Below, piece after piece: positions 1 to 10,100 of a stretch of DNA of 54,048 nucleotides. The position numbers and the translations under genes are program-made. The DNA is taken from the NCBI GenBank assembly GCA_964580575.1, contig CAZOLJ010000022.1, forward strand, positions 1-54,048, in the 5' to 3' direction. Within the stretch, counting starts at the first letter, position 1, and every line of letters starts with the position of its first letter. The notes under the pieces are model-generated. The model saw only the letters and a list, made by a program, of their open reading frames with translations, was not told where the DNA came from and did not search any database. Source of the DNA: CAVPDE01 sp964580575 (GTDB lineage Bacteria; Desulfobacterota; DSM-4660; Desulfatiglandales; HGW-15).

Positions 1-91
1 ATCTGAGCGTTTTTGAGCAACCTGGGAGCAGGATCTTTTTCAGCAGCCTGCTAAGCTCTTAAATTACAAAAAACAGAAAGGAGAAAAAGAA

Positions 92-571
92 ATGAAGAAA
101 GGCATGAAGGTAACGTTTATTCTAACCCTGATGGCGGCTATCACGATTTGGTTTGTTTGTCCTGTGATGGCGCAGGACAACATGCAGATCCTGCGGGACA
201 AGATCAAGGCGGACAAGAAGCTGGTCGTGGCGGCCAACATGGATCTGACCGAGTCTGAGGCCAAGGGTTTCTGGCCTGTTTACGAGGAGTATCAGAAGGA
301 TCTGAGTGCGCTCAATCAACGCATCGGCAAGCTCATCGATAGCTACGCTGTGGACTACCGGGCAAATACCCTCACGGACGAGAAAGCACAAAAACTGATT
401 GACGAAATGGTCGCCATCGAGAAGGCCGACGGCGGACTCCAGGCGACCTATGCGCCGAAGCTGGGCAAGGTGCTGCCCGCAAAGAAGGTCGCTCGCTACC
501 TGCAAATCGAAAACAAAATCAGGGCTGCCTTGAAATATGAACTCGCTGCCAACATCCCGGCTGTCCAGTAG
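92..571 (+). CDS. Small secreted alpha-helical protein of unknown function
   Basis: A 159-residue protein with an N-terminal signal peptide: a basic start, a hydrophobic core at about residues 6-22, and a likely cleavage after VMA at about residue 27. The mature part is helical and charged. It has a WPVYEEYQKDL stretch and a C-terminal helix reminiscent of small periplasmic Spy/CpxP-like or LTXXQ-type proteins, but I see no firm family signature. The start is supported by a strong AAGGAG-type ribosome site at about 76-82. It lies 80 bases before the glucosidase gene on the same strand, and co-transcription is possible but not shown. Being a real exported protein is fairly sure; function is unknown. 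Confidence 0.8.
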   Translation: MKKGMKVTFILTLMAAITIWFVCPVMAQDNMQILRDKIKADKKLVVAANMDLTESEAKGFWPVYEEYQKDLSALNQRIGKLIDSYAVDYRANTLTDEKAQKLIDEMVAIEKADGGLQATYAPKLGKVLPAKKVARYLQIENKIRAALKYELAANIPAVQ

Positions 572-651
572 AACGCGGCAAGGGGAGAGGCCCGGATGTT
601 TCACCGAAGACGCACTGTTCGCTCACGGTTTTAGCCAATGAGAGGGACTCT

Positions 652-3366
652 ATGAACGTTGAACAATCCCGACTTGAAGAGGCTCGGGAGAAAAATGTGC
701 CCTGGAAGAAGTGGGGACCGTATCTCAGCGAACGACAGTGGGGGACGGTGCGTGAGGACTACAGCGAGTCCGGAGATGCCTGGAATTACTTCAGCCATGA
801 TCAGGCTCGCTCGCGAGCGTACCACTGGGGGGAGGATGGCCTGGCCGGCATTTCCGATGACAAACAGCGGCTCTGCTTCGCGGTGGCCCTGTGGAACGGC
901 AAGGATCCGATCCTCAAAGAGCGGCTGTTCGGCCTTACGAACAGCGAGGGAAACCACGGCGAGGACGTGAAGGAATATTACTTCTACCTCGACTCGACGC
1001 CGACCCATTCCTACATGAAATACCTCTACAAGTACCCCCAGTCGGCTTACCCTTATGACGACCTCGTCGCGACTAACCGTCGTCGGAGCCGGCTGGAGCT
1101 CGAATACGAGTTGCTCGATACCGGCGTCTTTGATCAGGATCGTTACTTTGACGTGTTCGTCGAGTACGCCAAGGCGTCACCGGAAGACATCCTCATCCGA
1201 ATCACCGTTTGTAACCGCGGTGCAGAGCCGGCCACTCTGGATGTGCTGCCCACGATCTGGTTTCGCAACACGTGGTCGTGGGACAGTGATGCTCCCCGGC
1301 CGATGCTCCAGCAGGCCGGTACCAACGGCGTGATCACGGCGTCGCATCCCGATCTCGGGGAGCGATTCTTGTACGCCGAAGGGGCGGCCGCGCTGCTCTT
1401 CACTGAGAATGAAACCAACACCCAGCGCATCGTCAGTGTTCCGAACCGAACCCCCTTCGTCAAGGACGGGATCAACGATTACATCGTGCAAGGCCGCCAG
1501 CACACGGTGAATGGTTCGAAAAAGGGGACAAAGGCGTCAGCCCATTATTCTCTCAACTTGGGGGTTGGGGAATCCAGAACCCTTCGTCTGCGGCTGAGCG
1601 ACGTGGCACCCGCCGTCGTGGATTCGACAACGGGCGGCCCAGGTGGTGCGTTCGGAAGCGGATTTGATGCCAGGATGGAGGCTCGCCGGCAGGAGGCGGA
1701 TGAGTTCTATGCTTCGGTCATCCCATCGTCGTTGAGCGCAGATGAAGCCAATGTGATGCGCCAGGCGATCGCAGGCATGCTCTGGTCCAAGCAGTTCTAT
1801 TACTATGATGTGGACAAGTGGCTAGAAGAGCACGGGGCTGACCCGTTCAACCCGAAGCGACGCGCCCCCCGCAACGACCGCTGGCACCACATGTACAACG
1901 CGGACATCGTGTCCATGCCGGACAAGTGGGAATACCCCTGGTATGCGGCATGGGATTTGGCTTTCCACATTCTTGCTCTCACCTTGGTGGATGAGGATTT
2001 CGGCAAGCAGCAGCTGGACCTGATGCTCCGGGAGGGCTACCTTCATCCCAACGGGCAACTCCCCGCCTATGAGTGGAACTTCGGCGACGTGAACCCGCCG
2101 GTGCATGCGTGGTCCAGCGTCTTTACGTACCGACTGGAGAAGATCCGCAAGGGCAAGGGCGATATCGATTGGCTCGAGCGCTCCTTCCAGAAGCTGCTTC
2201 TCAACTTTACCTGGTGGGTGAACCGCAAGGACCGCTCCGGCAGCAATGTCTTCGAGGGCGGCTTTCTGGGACTTGACAATATCGGCGTCTTCGACCGCAG
2301 CGCGCCGCTTCCGACCGGCGGACACCTTGAGCAGGCCGACGGCACCGCCTGGATGGCGCTCTTCTGCCAGAACATGCTCGAGATCGCTGTGGAGCTGGCA
2401 ATGCACAGGCCTGCCTACGCAGAGATGGCTCTCAAGTTCATCGAGCATTTCTTGTGGATTGCCTCGGCCATGATCCATACCGGCGGGGAAACGGGGTTGT
2501 GGGACGAGGAAGACGGGTTTTTCTATGATGTGCTCCGGCTTCCCGACGGCCGGTCTCAGCCTCTGAAGGTGCGTTCCATGGTCGGGTTACTGCCCCTGTG
2601 TGCGGTCACCGTCTTCGAAGGAGAAATGAGGAAGCGCTACCCGGAGCTCGCCCACCGCATCGGTAGGTTCGTCAAAGCTCGCCCGGAGCTGACAGCCTTC
2701 ATCCACGATCCGTTCAAGCTTGGTTGTGGTGAGCGATCGATGGCCTCGGTCCTGAACGAAACCCGGCTCCGCCGCGTGCTGACGAAGATGCTCGACGAGA
2801 AAGAGTTCTTGAGCGCCTGCGGCATCCGTTCCCTGTCCCGCTGCCACGCCGAGCATCCCTTTGTATTCCGCGCGGGAGACCAGGAATACCGGGTATCGTA
2901 TCTGCCTGGGGAGTCCGATACGGGCATGTTCGGCGGCAACTCCAACTGGCGCGGGCCGATCTGGATGCCTGTCAACGTTCTGATCGTTCGAGCCCTGCTG
3001 CAGTATTACAGCTACTACGGCAATGATTTCACTATCGAATGTCCCACGGGCTCAGGGCGGTACATGAACCTGTACCAGGTCGCCGAGGAGCTCACACGCC
3101 GCTTGGCCGGCACCTTCCTCCGCGACGCGGCAGGAAGGCGACCGGTCTATGGAGAGGCTCGAAAGTTCCAGGAGGACCCGCACTGGCGCGACCATCTCCA
3201 GTTCTACGAGTACTTCCATGGCGACAGCGGCGCCGGTCTGGGTGCAAGCCATCAGACGGGATGGACCGGGATCATCGCTCGCGCCATGCACCTGTTTGCA
3301 ACCACCACGGCCGAGCAGGTCATGGAACTCGGCAAGGTCGCTATGATGGTCGAGATAGATAAATAG
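652..3366 (+). CDS. GH63-like (MGH1-type) glucosidase
   Basis: A 904-residue protein resembling bacterial glycoside hydrolase family 63 / mannosyl-oligosaccharide-glucosidase-like enzymes. The N-terminal third looks like a beta-rich domain. From about residue 370 on it looks like an (alpha/alpha)6 barrel, with WDLAFH, the EWNFGDVNPPVHAW segment that in GH63 carries the catalytic acid Asp, and the GGNSNWRGPIWMP segment near the end. No signal peptide is seen, so it probably acts in the cytoplasm on alpha-linked glucosides. The start follows GAGAGGGA with good spacing. It sits 25 bases upstream of glgX, which suggests a shared role in breakdown of glycogen or another alpha-glucan. The family is well supported; the substrate is inferred. 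Confidence 0.88.
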   Translation: MNVEQSRLEEAREKNVPWKKWGPYLSERQWGTVREDYSESGDAWNYFSHDQARSRAYHWGEDGLAGISDDKQRLCFAVALWNGKDPILKERLFGLTNSEGNHGEDVKEYYFYLDSTPTHSYMKYLYKYPQSAYPYDDLVATNRRRSRLELEYELLDTGVFDQDRYFDVFVEYAKASPEDILIRITVCNRGAEPATLDVLPTIWFRNTWSWDSDAPRPMLQQAGTNGVITASHPDLGERFLYAEGAAALLFTENETNTQRIVSVPNRTPFVKDGINDYIVQGRQHTVNGSKKGTKASAHYSLNLGVGESRTLRLRLSDVAPAVVDSTTGGPGGAFGSGFDARMEARRQEADEFYASVIPSSLSADEANVMRQAIAGMLWSKQFYYYDVDKWLEEHGADPFNPKRRAPRNDRWHHMYNADIVSMPDKWEYPWYAAWDLAFHILALTLVDEDFGKQQLDLMLREGYLHPNGQLPAYEWNFGDVNPPVHAWSSVFTYRLEKIRKGKGDIDWLERSFQKLLLNFTWWVNRKDRSGSNVFEGGFLGLDNIGVFDRSAPLPTGGHLEQADGTAWMALFCQNMLEIAVELAMHRPAYAEMALKFIEHFLWIASAMIHTGGETGLWDEEDGFFYDVLRLPDGRSQPLKVRSMVGLLPLCAVTVFEGEMRKRYPELAHRIGRFVKARPELTAFIHDPFKLGCGERSMASVLNETRLRRVLTKMLDEKEFLSACGIRSLSRCHAEHPFVFRAGDQEYRVSYLPGESDTGMFGGNSNWRGPIWMPVNVLIVRALLQYYSYYGNDFTIECPTGSGRYMNLYQVAEELTRRLAGTFLRDAAGRRPVYGEARKFQEDPHWRDHLQFYEYFHGDSGAGLGASHQTGWTGIIARAMHLFATTTAEQVMELGKVAMMVEIDK

Positions 3367-3391
3367 CTTGGTATGAATCTGTGGATGTGTC

Positions 3392-5464
3392 ATGAACCCT
3401 GGTGAGAGTGCCATCGGCAGAAGCTCTCCTCTCGGGGCCACCCCGAGTGGCGGCGGCGTAAACTTCAGCGTCTTTTCCCGTGGCGCTACGGGCATGGAAT
3501 TGCTGTTTTTTGACCGGGAAGAGGACTCCCGGCCTGCAAGGGTGATCCCCATCGACCCTTCATCCAACCGTACGTACCACTACTGGCACGTGTTCGTGCC
3601 GGGCGTGCAACCGGGCCAGATCTATGGCTATAGGGTCGACGGACCGTCCGATCCTCCGAAAGGGAGGCGATTCGATCCGGGCAAAGTCCTCCTGGACCCC
3701 TATGGCCGCGGGGTGGTGGTTCCGAAAAGTTACAGCCGGGACGCTGCCCATGAGAAAGGCGACAACGCCGGGTCAGCGATGAAAAGTGTCGTGGTGGATT
3801 CCCGTGCATACGACTGGGAGGGGGACAAACCGTTGAAGCGGCCCTCCGCTCAGACCATCATTTACGAGATGCACGTGGCAGGTTTCACACGCCACCCAAG
3901 TTCCGGGGTGGCCGAGGGGAGACGCGGGACCTTCGCGGGCCTGATCGAGAAGATTCCCTATCTCCAGCAACTAGGAATCACTGCGGTGGAACTGCTGCCC
4001 GTGTTCCAGTTCGACAGCCAGGACTGTCCGGCGGGCAGGGTCAACTACTGGGGCTACGCGCCGGTCTCCTTTTTTTCGCCCCACCAGGCTTTCAGCTCTC
4101 GTCAGGACCCGCTGGGACCGGTGGACGAATTCCGCGACATGGTTAAGGCGCTGCACCGCGCCGGCATCGAGGTCATACTGGACGTGGTGTTCAACCACAC
4201 CGCAGAAGGCGATCACCGGGGACCGACGTTTTGTTTCCGGGGTCTGGACAACGGCATTTACTACATCCTCGAACAGGACCGCACGCACTATTCCAACTAC
4301 ACCGGGTGCGGAAACACGCTCAATGGGAACAACCCCATTGTGCGCCGAATGATCGTGGACAGCCTCCGGTACTGGGTGAACGAGATGCACGTGGACGGTT
4401 TCCGGTTCGACCTGGCATCGATCCTCACGCGGGATGCTTCGGGTCATGTGCTGGCGAATCCGCCGGTGCTGTGGGATATCGAAACCGACCCGCTGCTTGC
4501 GGGCACCAAGATGATTGCAGAGGCGTGGGATGCGGCCGGGCTGTACCAGGTGGGCGGTTTTGTGGGAGACAGCTGGAAAGAGTGGAACGGCCGGTTCAGA
4601 GACGATGCCCGCAGTTTTTTCCTCGGGGAAGAGGGGTCCGTGGCACGCTTTGCGGACCGGCTGCTTGGCAGCCCTGAGATCTACGGTCACGAGGAACGCG
4701 AACCTGAACAGAGCGTCAACTTTGTGACGTGCCACGACGGGTTCACGCTCAATGACCTCGTGTCCTATGACCGGAAGCACAACGAAGCCAATGGCGAAAG
4801 CAACCGGGACGGCGCCGACGACAACCGAAGCTGGAACTGTGGTGCCGAGGGTCCGACCGACGATCCGGAGGTGGAGAAGCTCCGAAACCGGCAGGTGAAG
4901 AACTTCCTGGCCGTCACCATGCTCTCCCTGGGCGTGCCCATGATTCTCATGGGCGACGAAGTGCGGCGCACGCAGCGTGGGAACAACAACGCCTACTGCC
5001 AGGACAACGAGATCAGCTGGTTCGACTGGACCCTGGTCGCGAAGCATGCGGATGTGCATCGTTTCGTGACCCTACTCAATGCGCGGCGGCTTCTGCGAGA
5101 CGAGGAGCACGAACGCCGGCGCATGAGCCTCAATCAGCTGCTCCGGCAGGCGAAAACCGCTTGGCACGGCGTGAAGCTGAACCAGCCGGACTGGAGCCCC
5201 TCTTCGCGCAGCGTGGCCTTCACCGCAGAGATCAGCAAGGAAAAACTGCTTATCCACCTGATATTGAACGCCTACTGGGAAGCGCTCGACTTTGAGCTTC
5301 CTACGGCAGGGAATGGAGAAGCTAACCCGTGGCGCCGATGGATCGACACGGCGCTGGACTCGCCGAACGACATCGTGGAATGGCAGAGTTCGGCATCAAT
5401 TACAGGGAGCGTCTATCGGGCTGAGCCGCGCTCGGTGGTCGTGCTTTTTGAAGGGATGGAATGA
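3392..5464 (+). CDS. glgX: Glycogen debranching enzyme GlgX (isoamylase type)
   Basis: A 690-residue GH13 enzyme that hydrolyses alpha-1,6 branches of phosphorylase-limit glycogen. An N-terminal CBM48-like domain (about residues 10-100, with the GATPSGGGVNFSVFS start) precedes the TIM barrel. The barrel carries DVVFNHTAEG, the nucleophile in DGFRFDLASIL, the acid/base in MIAEAWDAAG and the third acid in VTCHDGFTLNDL, so all three catalytic residues are present. Length is normal for GlgX/TreX. No strong ribosome site is visible before the ATG; the short gap behind the GH63 gene suggests read-through translation or a shared message. It pairs functionally with the glycogen phosphorylase at 19.5-22 kb. 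Confidence 0.95.
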   Translation: MNPGESAIGRSSPLGATPSGGGVNFSVFSRGATGMELLFFDREEDSRPARVIPIDPSSNRTYHYWHVFVPGVQPGQIYGYRVDGPSDPPKGRRFDPGKVLLDPYGRGVVVPKSYSRDAAHEKGDNAGSAMKSVVVDSRAYDWEGDKPLKRPSAQTIIYEMHVAGFTRHPSSGVAEGRRGTFAGLIEKIPYLQQLGITAVELLPVFQFDSQDCPAGRVNYWGYAPVSFFSPHQAFSSRQDPLGPVDEFRDMVKALHRAGIEVILDVVFNHTAEGDHRGPTFCFRGLDNGIYYILEQDRTHYSNYTGCGNTLNGNNPIVRRMIVDSLRYWVNEMHVDGFRFDLASILTRDASGHVLANPPVLWDIETDPLLAGTKMIAEAWDAAGLYQVGGFVGDSWKEWNGRFRDDARSFFLGEEGSVARFADRLLGSPEIYGHEEREPEQSVNFVTCHDGFTLNDLVSYDRKHNEANGESNRDGADDNRSWNCGAEGPTDDPEVEKLRNRQVKNFLAVTMLSLGVPMILMGDEVRRTQRGNNNAYCQDNEISWFDWTLVAKHADVHRFVTLLNARRLLRDEEHERRRMSLNQLLRQAKTAWHGVKLNQPDWSPSSRSVAFTAEISKEKLLIHLILNAYWEALDFELPTAGNGEANPWRRWIDTALDSPNDIVEWQSSASITGSVYRAEPRSVVVLFEGME

Positions 5465-5848
5465 ACGGAGGGCAGCGCCCACTTCACCGCCACCTTCACC
5501 CGCCTCTGGCGGGCGTGCCCTCCCATCCAGGGAGGGGGAAGTGCGGTTGACGAAAGAACGGCAGCTTGTTAGGATGCCGGCACCAAGTTGCAACCCGCCA
5601 CCCCGCCAGAATTAGGGCGAGTAAAACTGACGGCGGGTAAAAGGCACACAGGCACAAGGAAAGATAGGCACAAAGATTCAAAGGCACAGAGGGGCAAAGC
5701 AGAAGACTTCTTTTCTTGTCTTTACCCTCTGCATCTTTGTCCCTTTGTCACTTTGTCCCTTTCTTCCCCTTTGTCCCTCAAACGGTCGCTTCAGCCTAGA
5801 GCCGTAGAAAGTGAACAAGAGTATCGAGTCCTGAACAAAAAGGGAGAA
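5465..5848. repeat. Intergenic repeat region with hairpin and mirrored word arrays
   Basis: This 384-base gap holds no convincing gene. It starts with a C-rich hairpin, CCCTCCC (5518-5524) pairing with GGGAGGG (5530-5536). A purine-rich array of GGCACA/CAAAG words follows at about 5640-5700, and its mirror, a run of CTTTGTCCC words, at about 5710-5780, so the two arms can pair imperfectly. The hairpin resembles those at 10467-10487 and 25434-25454. It separates glgX from the efflux operon. What it does (terminator, mobile repeat, recombination scar) cannot be told from sequence. Confidence 0.65.
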
Positions 5849-7192
5849 ATGAAAATGAAACACATGGTGTCATCTCTATCCCGCCTTTCCATCCGCCTGT
5901 CCCGGATACTTGCCGGGCTGATCGCAGGGTTCTTTGTCATCGCGTCCGTTGCCGGCTGCGAGAAGGGAGAAAAAGCAGGCCCTCCCGGACCGCCGGCAGT
6001 CGAGGTGGTGGACGTCATCCAGAAGGATGTTCCAATTTACAAGGAGTGGATCGGAACTACGGACGGCTTTGTCAATGCCACCATTCGTGCCCAGGTTCAG
6101 GGCTACCTGGTCAAGCAGAATTACAAGGAAGGTGACTTTGTCAAAACAGGACAGGCCCTCTTCGAGATCGACCCCAGAACCTTTCAGGCTGCCCTGGACC
6201 AGGCCAAGGGCGCGCTGGATCAGGCTAAGGGCATCCTGGATCAGTCAAAAGCCGATGTGGCCGTGCAGGAGGCTCGTTGGGCAACGGCAAAAGCCAACCT
6301 CGCCCGTGTCAAGCCTCTGGCTGAACAGAATGCCGTAAGCCAGAAGGACCTGGATGATGCGGTTGGTGCCGAGGAATCGACACGGTCATCGGTCATTGCA
6401 GCCAAAGCCTCGGTCACGGCAGCCGGGGCCTCAGTGGTTGCCGCGCAGGCCAACCTGGACAAGGCTGCGCTCGATCTCGGGTTTACGAAAGTGACCTCGC
6501 CGATCGACGGCATCGCCGGGATCGCCAAGGCCCAGATCGGCAATTTGGTCGGTCCGAGTTCGACCCAGGAACTGACCTCTGTGTCAACTTTGGACCCGAT
6601 CAAAGTTTACATTAACATTAGTGAGCAGGAATACCTCGGGGCCCGGCAAGCGAGCGAGAACGTGGAAAAGGTACCCTTGGAACTGATCCTGGCCGATGGC
6701 TCGATCTTCCCGCAGAAGGGGCACTTCTACCTGGCCGATCGCCAGGTGGACGTGACGACCGGGACATTGAAATTGGGTGCCATTTTTCCCAACCCCGGCA
6801 ACCTTCTCCGGCCTGGTCAATACGGCAGAATCCGGGCTCAGATGAGGGTCCTCAGGGGAGCGCTTCTGGTGCCGCAACGGGCCGTGGGCGACGTGCAAGG
6901 GTCCTTCATGGTTGCCGTGGTCGGCCCTGATAACAAAGTCGACATCAGAGGGGTGAAGCCCTCTGAGAAGGTCGGCAGCCTCTGGGTGATCGATGAAGGC
7001 CTCAAACCGGGCGAAAGGGTGATTGCCGAAGGAATTCAAAAGGTCAGACAGGGGATGATTGTGAGCCCAAAACCCTTTGTGGCCGAAGTTCAAGCCAAGC
7101 CCGAAACGGGCGCTCAAGCCCCAACGAAGCCCGAAGCCGCCTCAAAGCCTGAGCCGAAGCAGGAAACGCCTGCCAAACCGAAGAAGAGGTAA
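5849..7192 (+). CDS. RND efflux periplasmic adaptor lipoprotein (AcrA/MexA type)
   Basis: Membrane fusion protein of an RND drug-efflux pump, bridging the inner-membrane transporter and the outer-membrane channel. The signal peptide ends in a lipobox (VAGC at about residues 32-35), so it should be lipid-anchored. The lipoyl half-motifs (VQGYLVKQNYKEGDFVKTGQ), a helical hairpin of repeated Ala/Gln-rich heptads at about residues 115-200 and the beta-barrel region are all present. The last 35 residues are a Pro/Lys/Glu-rich low-complexity tail. I start at ATG 5849; ATG 5855 has slightly better spacing from AGGGAG (5841-5846). The longer in-frame reading back to 5588 runs through repeats and is unlikely. 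It is followed 6 bases later by the transporter gene. Confidence 0.93.
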   Translation: MKMKHMVSSLSRLSIRLSRILAGLIAGFFVIASVAGCEKGEKAGPPGPPAVEVVDVIQKDVPIYKEWIGTTDGFVNATIRAQVQGYLVKQNYKEGDFVKTGQALFEIDPRTFQAALDQAKGALDQAKGILDQSKADVAVQEARWATAKANLARVKPLAEQNAVSQKDLDDAVGAEESTRSSVIAAKASVTAAGASVVAAQANLDKAALDLGFTKVTSPIDGIAGIAKAQIGNLVGPSSTQELTSVSTLDPIKVYINISEQEYLGARQASENVEKVPLELILADGSIFPQKGHFYLADRQVDVTTGTLKLGAIFPNPGNLLRPGQYGRIRAQMRVLRGALLVPQRAVGDVQGSFMVAVVGPDNKVDIRGVKPSEKVGSLWVIDEGLKPGERVIAEGIQKVRQGMIVSPKPFVAEVQAKPETGAQAPTKPEAASKPEPKQETPAKPKKR

Positions 7193-7198
7193 CCGGCC

Positions 7199-10100
7199 AT
7201 GTCAAAATTCTTTATCAATCGGCCCATCGTGGCCATGGTCATCTCGATCCTGATGGTCATTGTCGGCCTTGTTGCGGCCACGGGGCTCCCCGTTGCCCAG
7301 TTCCCCAACATCGTCCCCCCGGCGATCCAGGTCAACGCTACTTACACCGGAGCCGATGCTCTCACGGTTGAGCAGTCGGTGGCCACTCCCATCGAGCAGC
7401 AGATGTCAGGAGTGGACAACCTGGACTACATGTACTCCATCAACACCAACAATGGGATGATGACCCTTTACAACTACTTTGACCTGAAGACCGATGCTAA
7501 TACCGACCAGATCCTTTCTCAGATGCGGCAAGGCCAGGCAGAGTCTCAGCTTCCGAGGGATGTCGTGGATTACGGGGTGACCGTGGTGAAATCCACCTCC
7601 TCGCCCCTCATCATGTTCGCCCTCTATTCCCCCGAAGGGACCTATGACAACATCTTTCTGGCCAACTACTCCTACATCAACATCAATGACCAGATGACTC
7701 GGATCAAGGGGATCGCCAGCGTCACCGTCTTCGGCGGAGGCCAATACGCCATGCGGCTCTGGGTCAAGCCTGACCAGCTGGCCAAGCTCAACATCACCAT
7801 CCCTGAGATCATGAACGCGGTCAAGGCGCAGAACACCGTGAACCCGTCAGGCATGGTGGGCGCAGAGCCGGTACCCAAAGGTCAGGAGTTCACCTTCAGT
7901 GTCCGTTCCCAGGGAAGGCTCCAGACCGAGGAGCAGTTCGGTGACATCGTGCTCCGCGCCAACCCGGACGGTTCCATCGTGCGAGTCAGTGACGTGGCGC
8001 GCATCGAGTTGGGGGCCCAGACCTACAACATCGAAAGTCGCCTGAGCAGTCACGGAGAATTCCAGGGCAAGCCGTGCGCCCTCATTGCCCTCTACCAGAT
8101 GCCGGGGAGCAATGCCCTGGATGCCGCCAGCGGTGCCAAGAAGCTGATGGGGGAGCTGGAGAAGAGTTTCCCGCCGGACCTGAAGTATGCGGTGGCGCTG
8201 GATACCACCCTGGCCGTGACCGAAGGAATGGAGGAGATGAAGAAGACCTTCGTCGAAGCCCTCTTCCTCGTCGTTCTTGTGGTCTTCGTCTTTCTCCAGG
8301 GGTGGCGGGCAACGCTCGTTCCGCTCCTGGCTGTCCCGGTTTCGCTGGTAGGGACCTTCGCCATCTTTCCTCTCTTGGGCTTTTCGATCAATACGCTTTC
8401 CCTCTTCGGCCTTATCCTTGCCATCGGCCTGGTCGTGGACGATGCGATCGTAGTGGTTGAGGCCGTGGAGCACCACATCGAGAAGGGCCTATCACCCAAG
8501 GACGCCGCTTTCAAAGCCATGGAAGAGGTCTCCGGACCGGTCATAGCCATTGCCGTTATCCTGGCAGCGGTCTTTGTCCCCACGGCCTTCATTCCGGGAA
8601 TAACCGGCCAGCTTTACCAGCAGTTCGCAGTGACCATCGCGGTCTCGGTCATCATCTCCGCGTTCAACGCCCTCTCCCTTTCCCCGGCGCTCTGCGCCCT
8701 GCTTCTGAAGCCCAAGAAGAAGGGCAGAGGTCCATTGCAGACGTTCTACAACGGATTCAACAAGGTCTTTGGCCGGACCACCGACGGGTACGTGTCTCTC
8801 TGCGCTGCGGCCATCAGAAAGAGCGGGGTCAGCATCCTTCTCCTGGCAGGCGTTGCCGTCCTGGCCGGGCTGTTCGGCAAGGGGCTTCCCACCAGCTTTC
8901 TCCCGGACGAGGATCAGGGGTTCATTTTTGCCGGTGTTCAGTTGCCCGACGCCTCCTCTCTCCAGAGGACCCGTGAGATAGGGAGGCAGGCGGAAGAGAT
9001 CATCATGAAAACTCCCGGGGTCAAGTTCTGCTCCTCGATCCTCGGCTTCAACATGCTCAGCCAGGTGCAGAACACCTACAGCGCCTTCTTCTTCATCTCC
9101 CTTGAGGAGTGGGCCAAGCGGAAGGAGCCGGAAGCGCAGTACGAGGCCATCAAGGCGTCGATATCGAAGAGGATGGCCGAAATTCCCGGAGCCATGGGCT
9201 TCGCCTTTCCGCCGCCTGCCATCATGGGAGTCGGCACCTCGGGCGGGGTCACCTTCATCCTCCAGGATCGGGCCGGCAGGGACATCGCTTTCCTGGCGGA
9301 GAACACCGACAAGTTCCTGGCCGAAGCGCGCAAACGGCCGGAGTTTTCTCGGATCACCACCACGTTCCTTCCGAACGTGCCGCAGCTCTATGTGGATGTG
9401 GACCGGGACAAGGTGCTCAAGCAAGGGGTCAACATCTCGGATGTGTACAAGGTCCTCCAATGCTTCATGGGGAGCGGCTTCATCAACTACTTCAACCGCT
9501 TCGGCCGGCAGTGGCAGGTGTTCCTCCAGGCCGAGGGGGATTACCGGACCAACATCGAAAACATCGGCCAGTTCTACGTGCGCAACAGCGCGGGGCAATC
9601 CGTCCCCCTGGCTGCGCTCACTTCGGTCCGCAACATCTACGGCCCCGAGTTCACCATGCGCTACAACCTCTACCGTTCGGCGCAGATCAATGCCACCGCT
9701 GCCCCGGGCTACAGCTCAGCCCAGGCGATGAGGGCTCTGGAGGAGGTGTTCAGTCAAACCATGCCTCGGGAAATGGGGTATGACTACAGCGGAATGTCGT
9801 TCCAGGAGAAGAAGGCGCAGGAAGGGGTCTCAGCTGCGGCTATCTTCGGGTTCTCTTTCCTTTGTGTCTTCCTGATTCTGGCGGCCCAGTACGAGAGCTG
9901 GTCGCTCCCGTTCTCGGTGCTCCTCGGCACTCCCATTGCTGTGGCCGGGGCTTTCGGCGGCCTTTTATTGCGAAATTTTGAAAATAACGTCTATGCCCAG
10001 ATCGGGCTGGTCATGCTCATCGGCCTGGCGGCTAAGAATGCGATCCTCATTGTCGAGTTCGCCAAGATGGAATATGAAAAGGGTGAAACCCTCATGGACG

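Noticed and set aside
1..60. GCAGG/CCTGC stem near the window start as a terminator
   Set aside because: The stem is short and no T-run follows it.
3971..5059. A 362-codon minus-strand open frame inside glgX
   Set aside because: Antisense shadow with His/Val-rich, non-protein-like composition.
5588..5848. N-terminal extension of the efflux adaptor
   Set aside because: It translates through the intergenic word repeats and would place the lipoprotein signal about 120 residues inside the protein.
8492..9598. A 368-codon minus-strand open frame inside the RND transporter gene
   Set aside because: Shadow of the transporter coding sequence; composition is dominated by Gly/Asp/Glu/Arg without structure.
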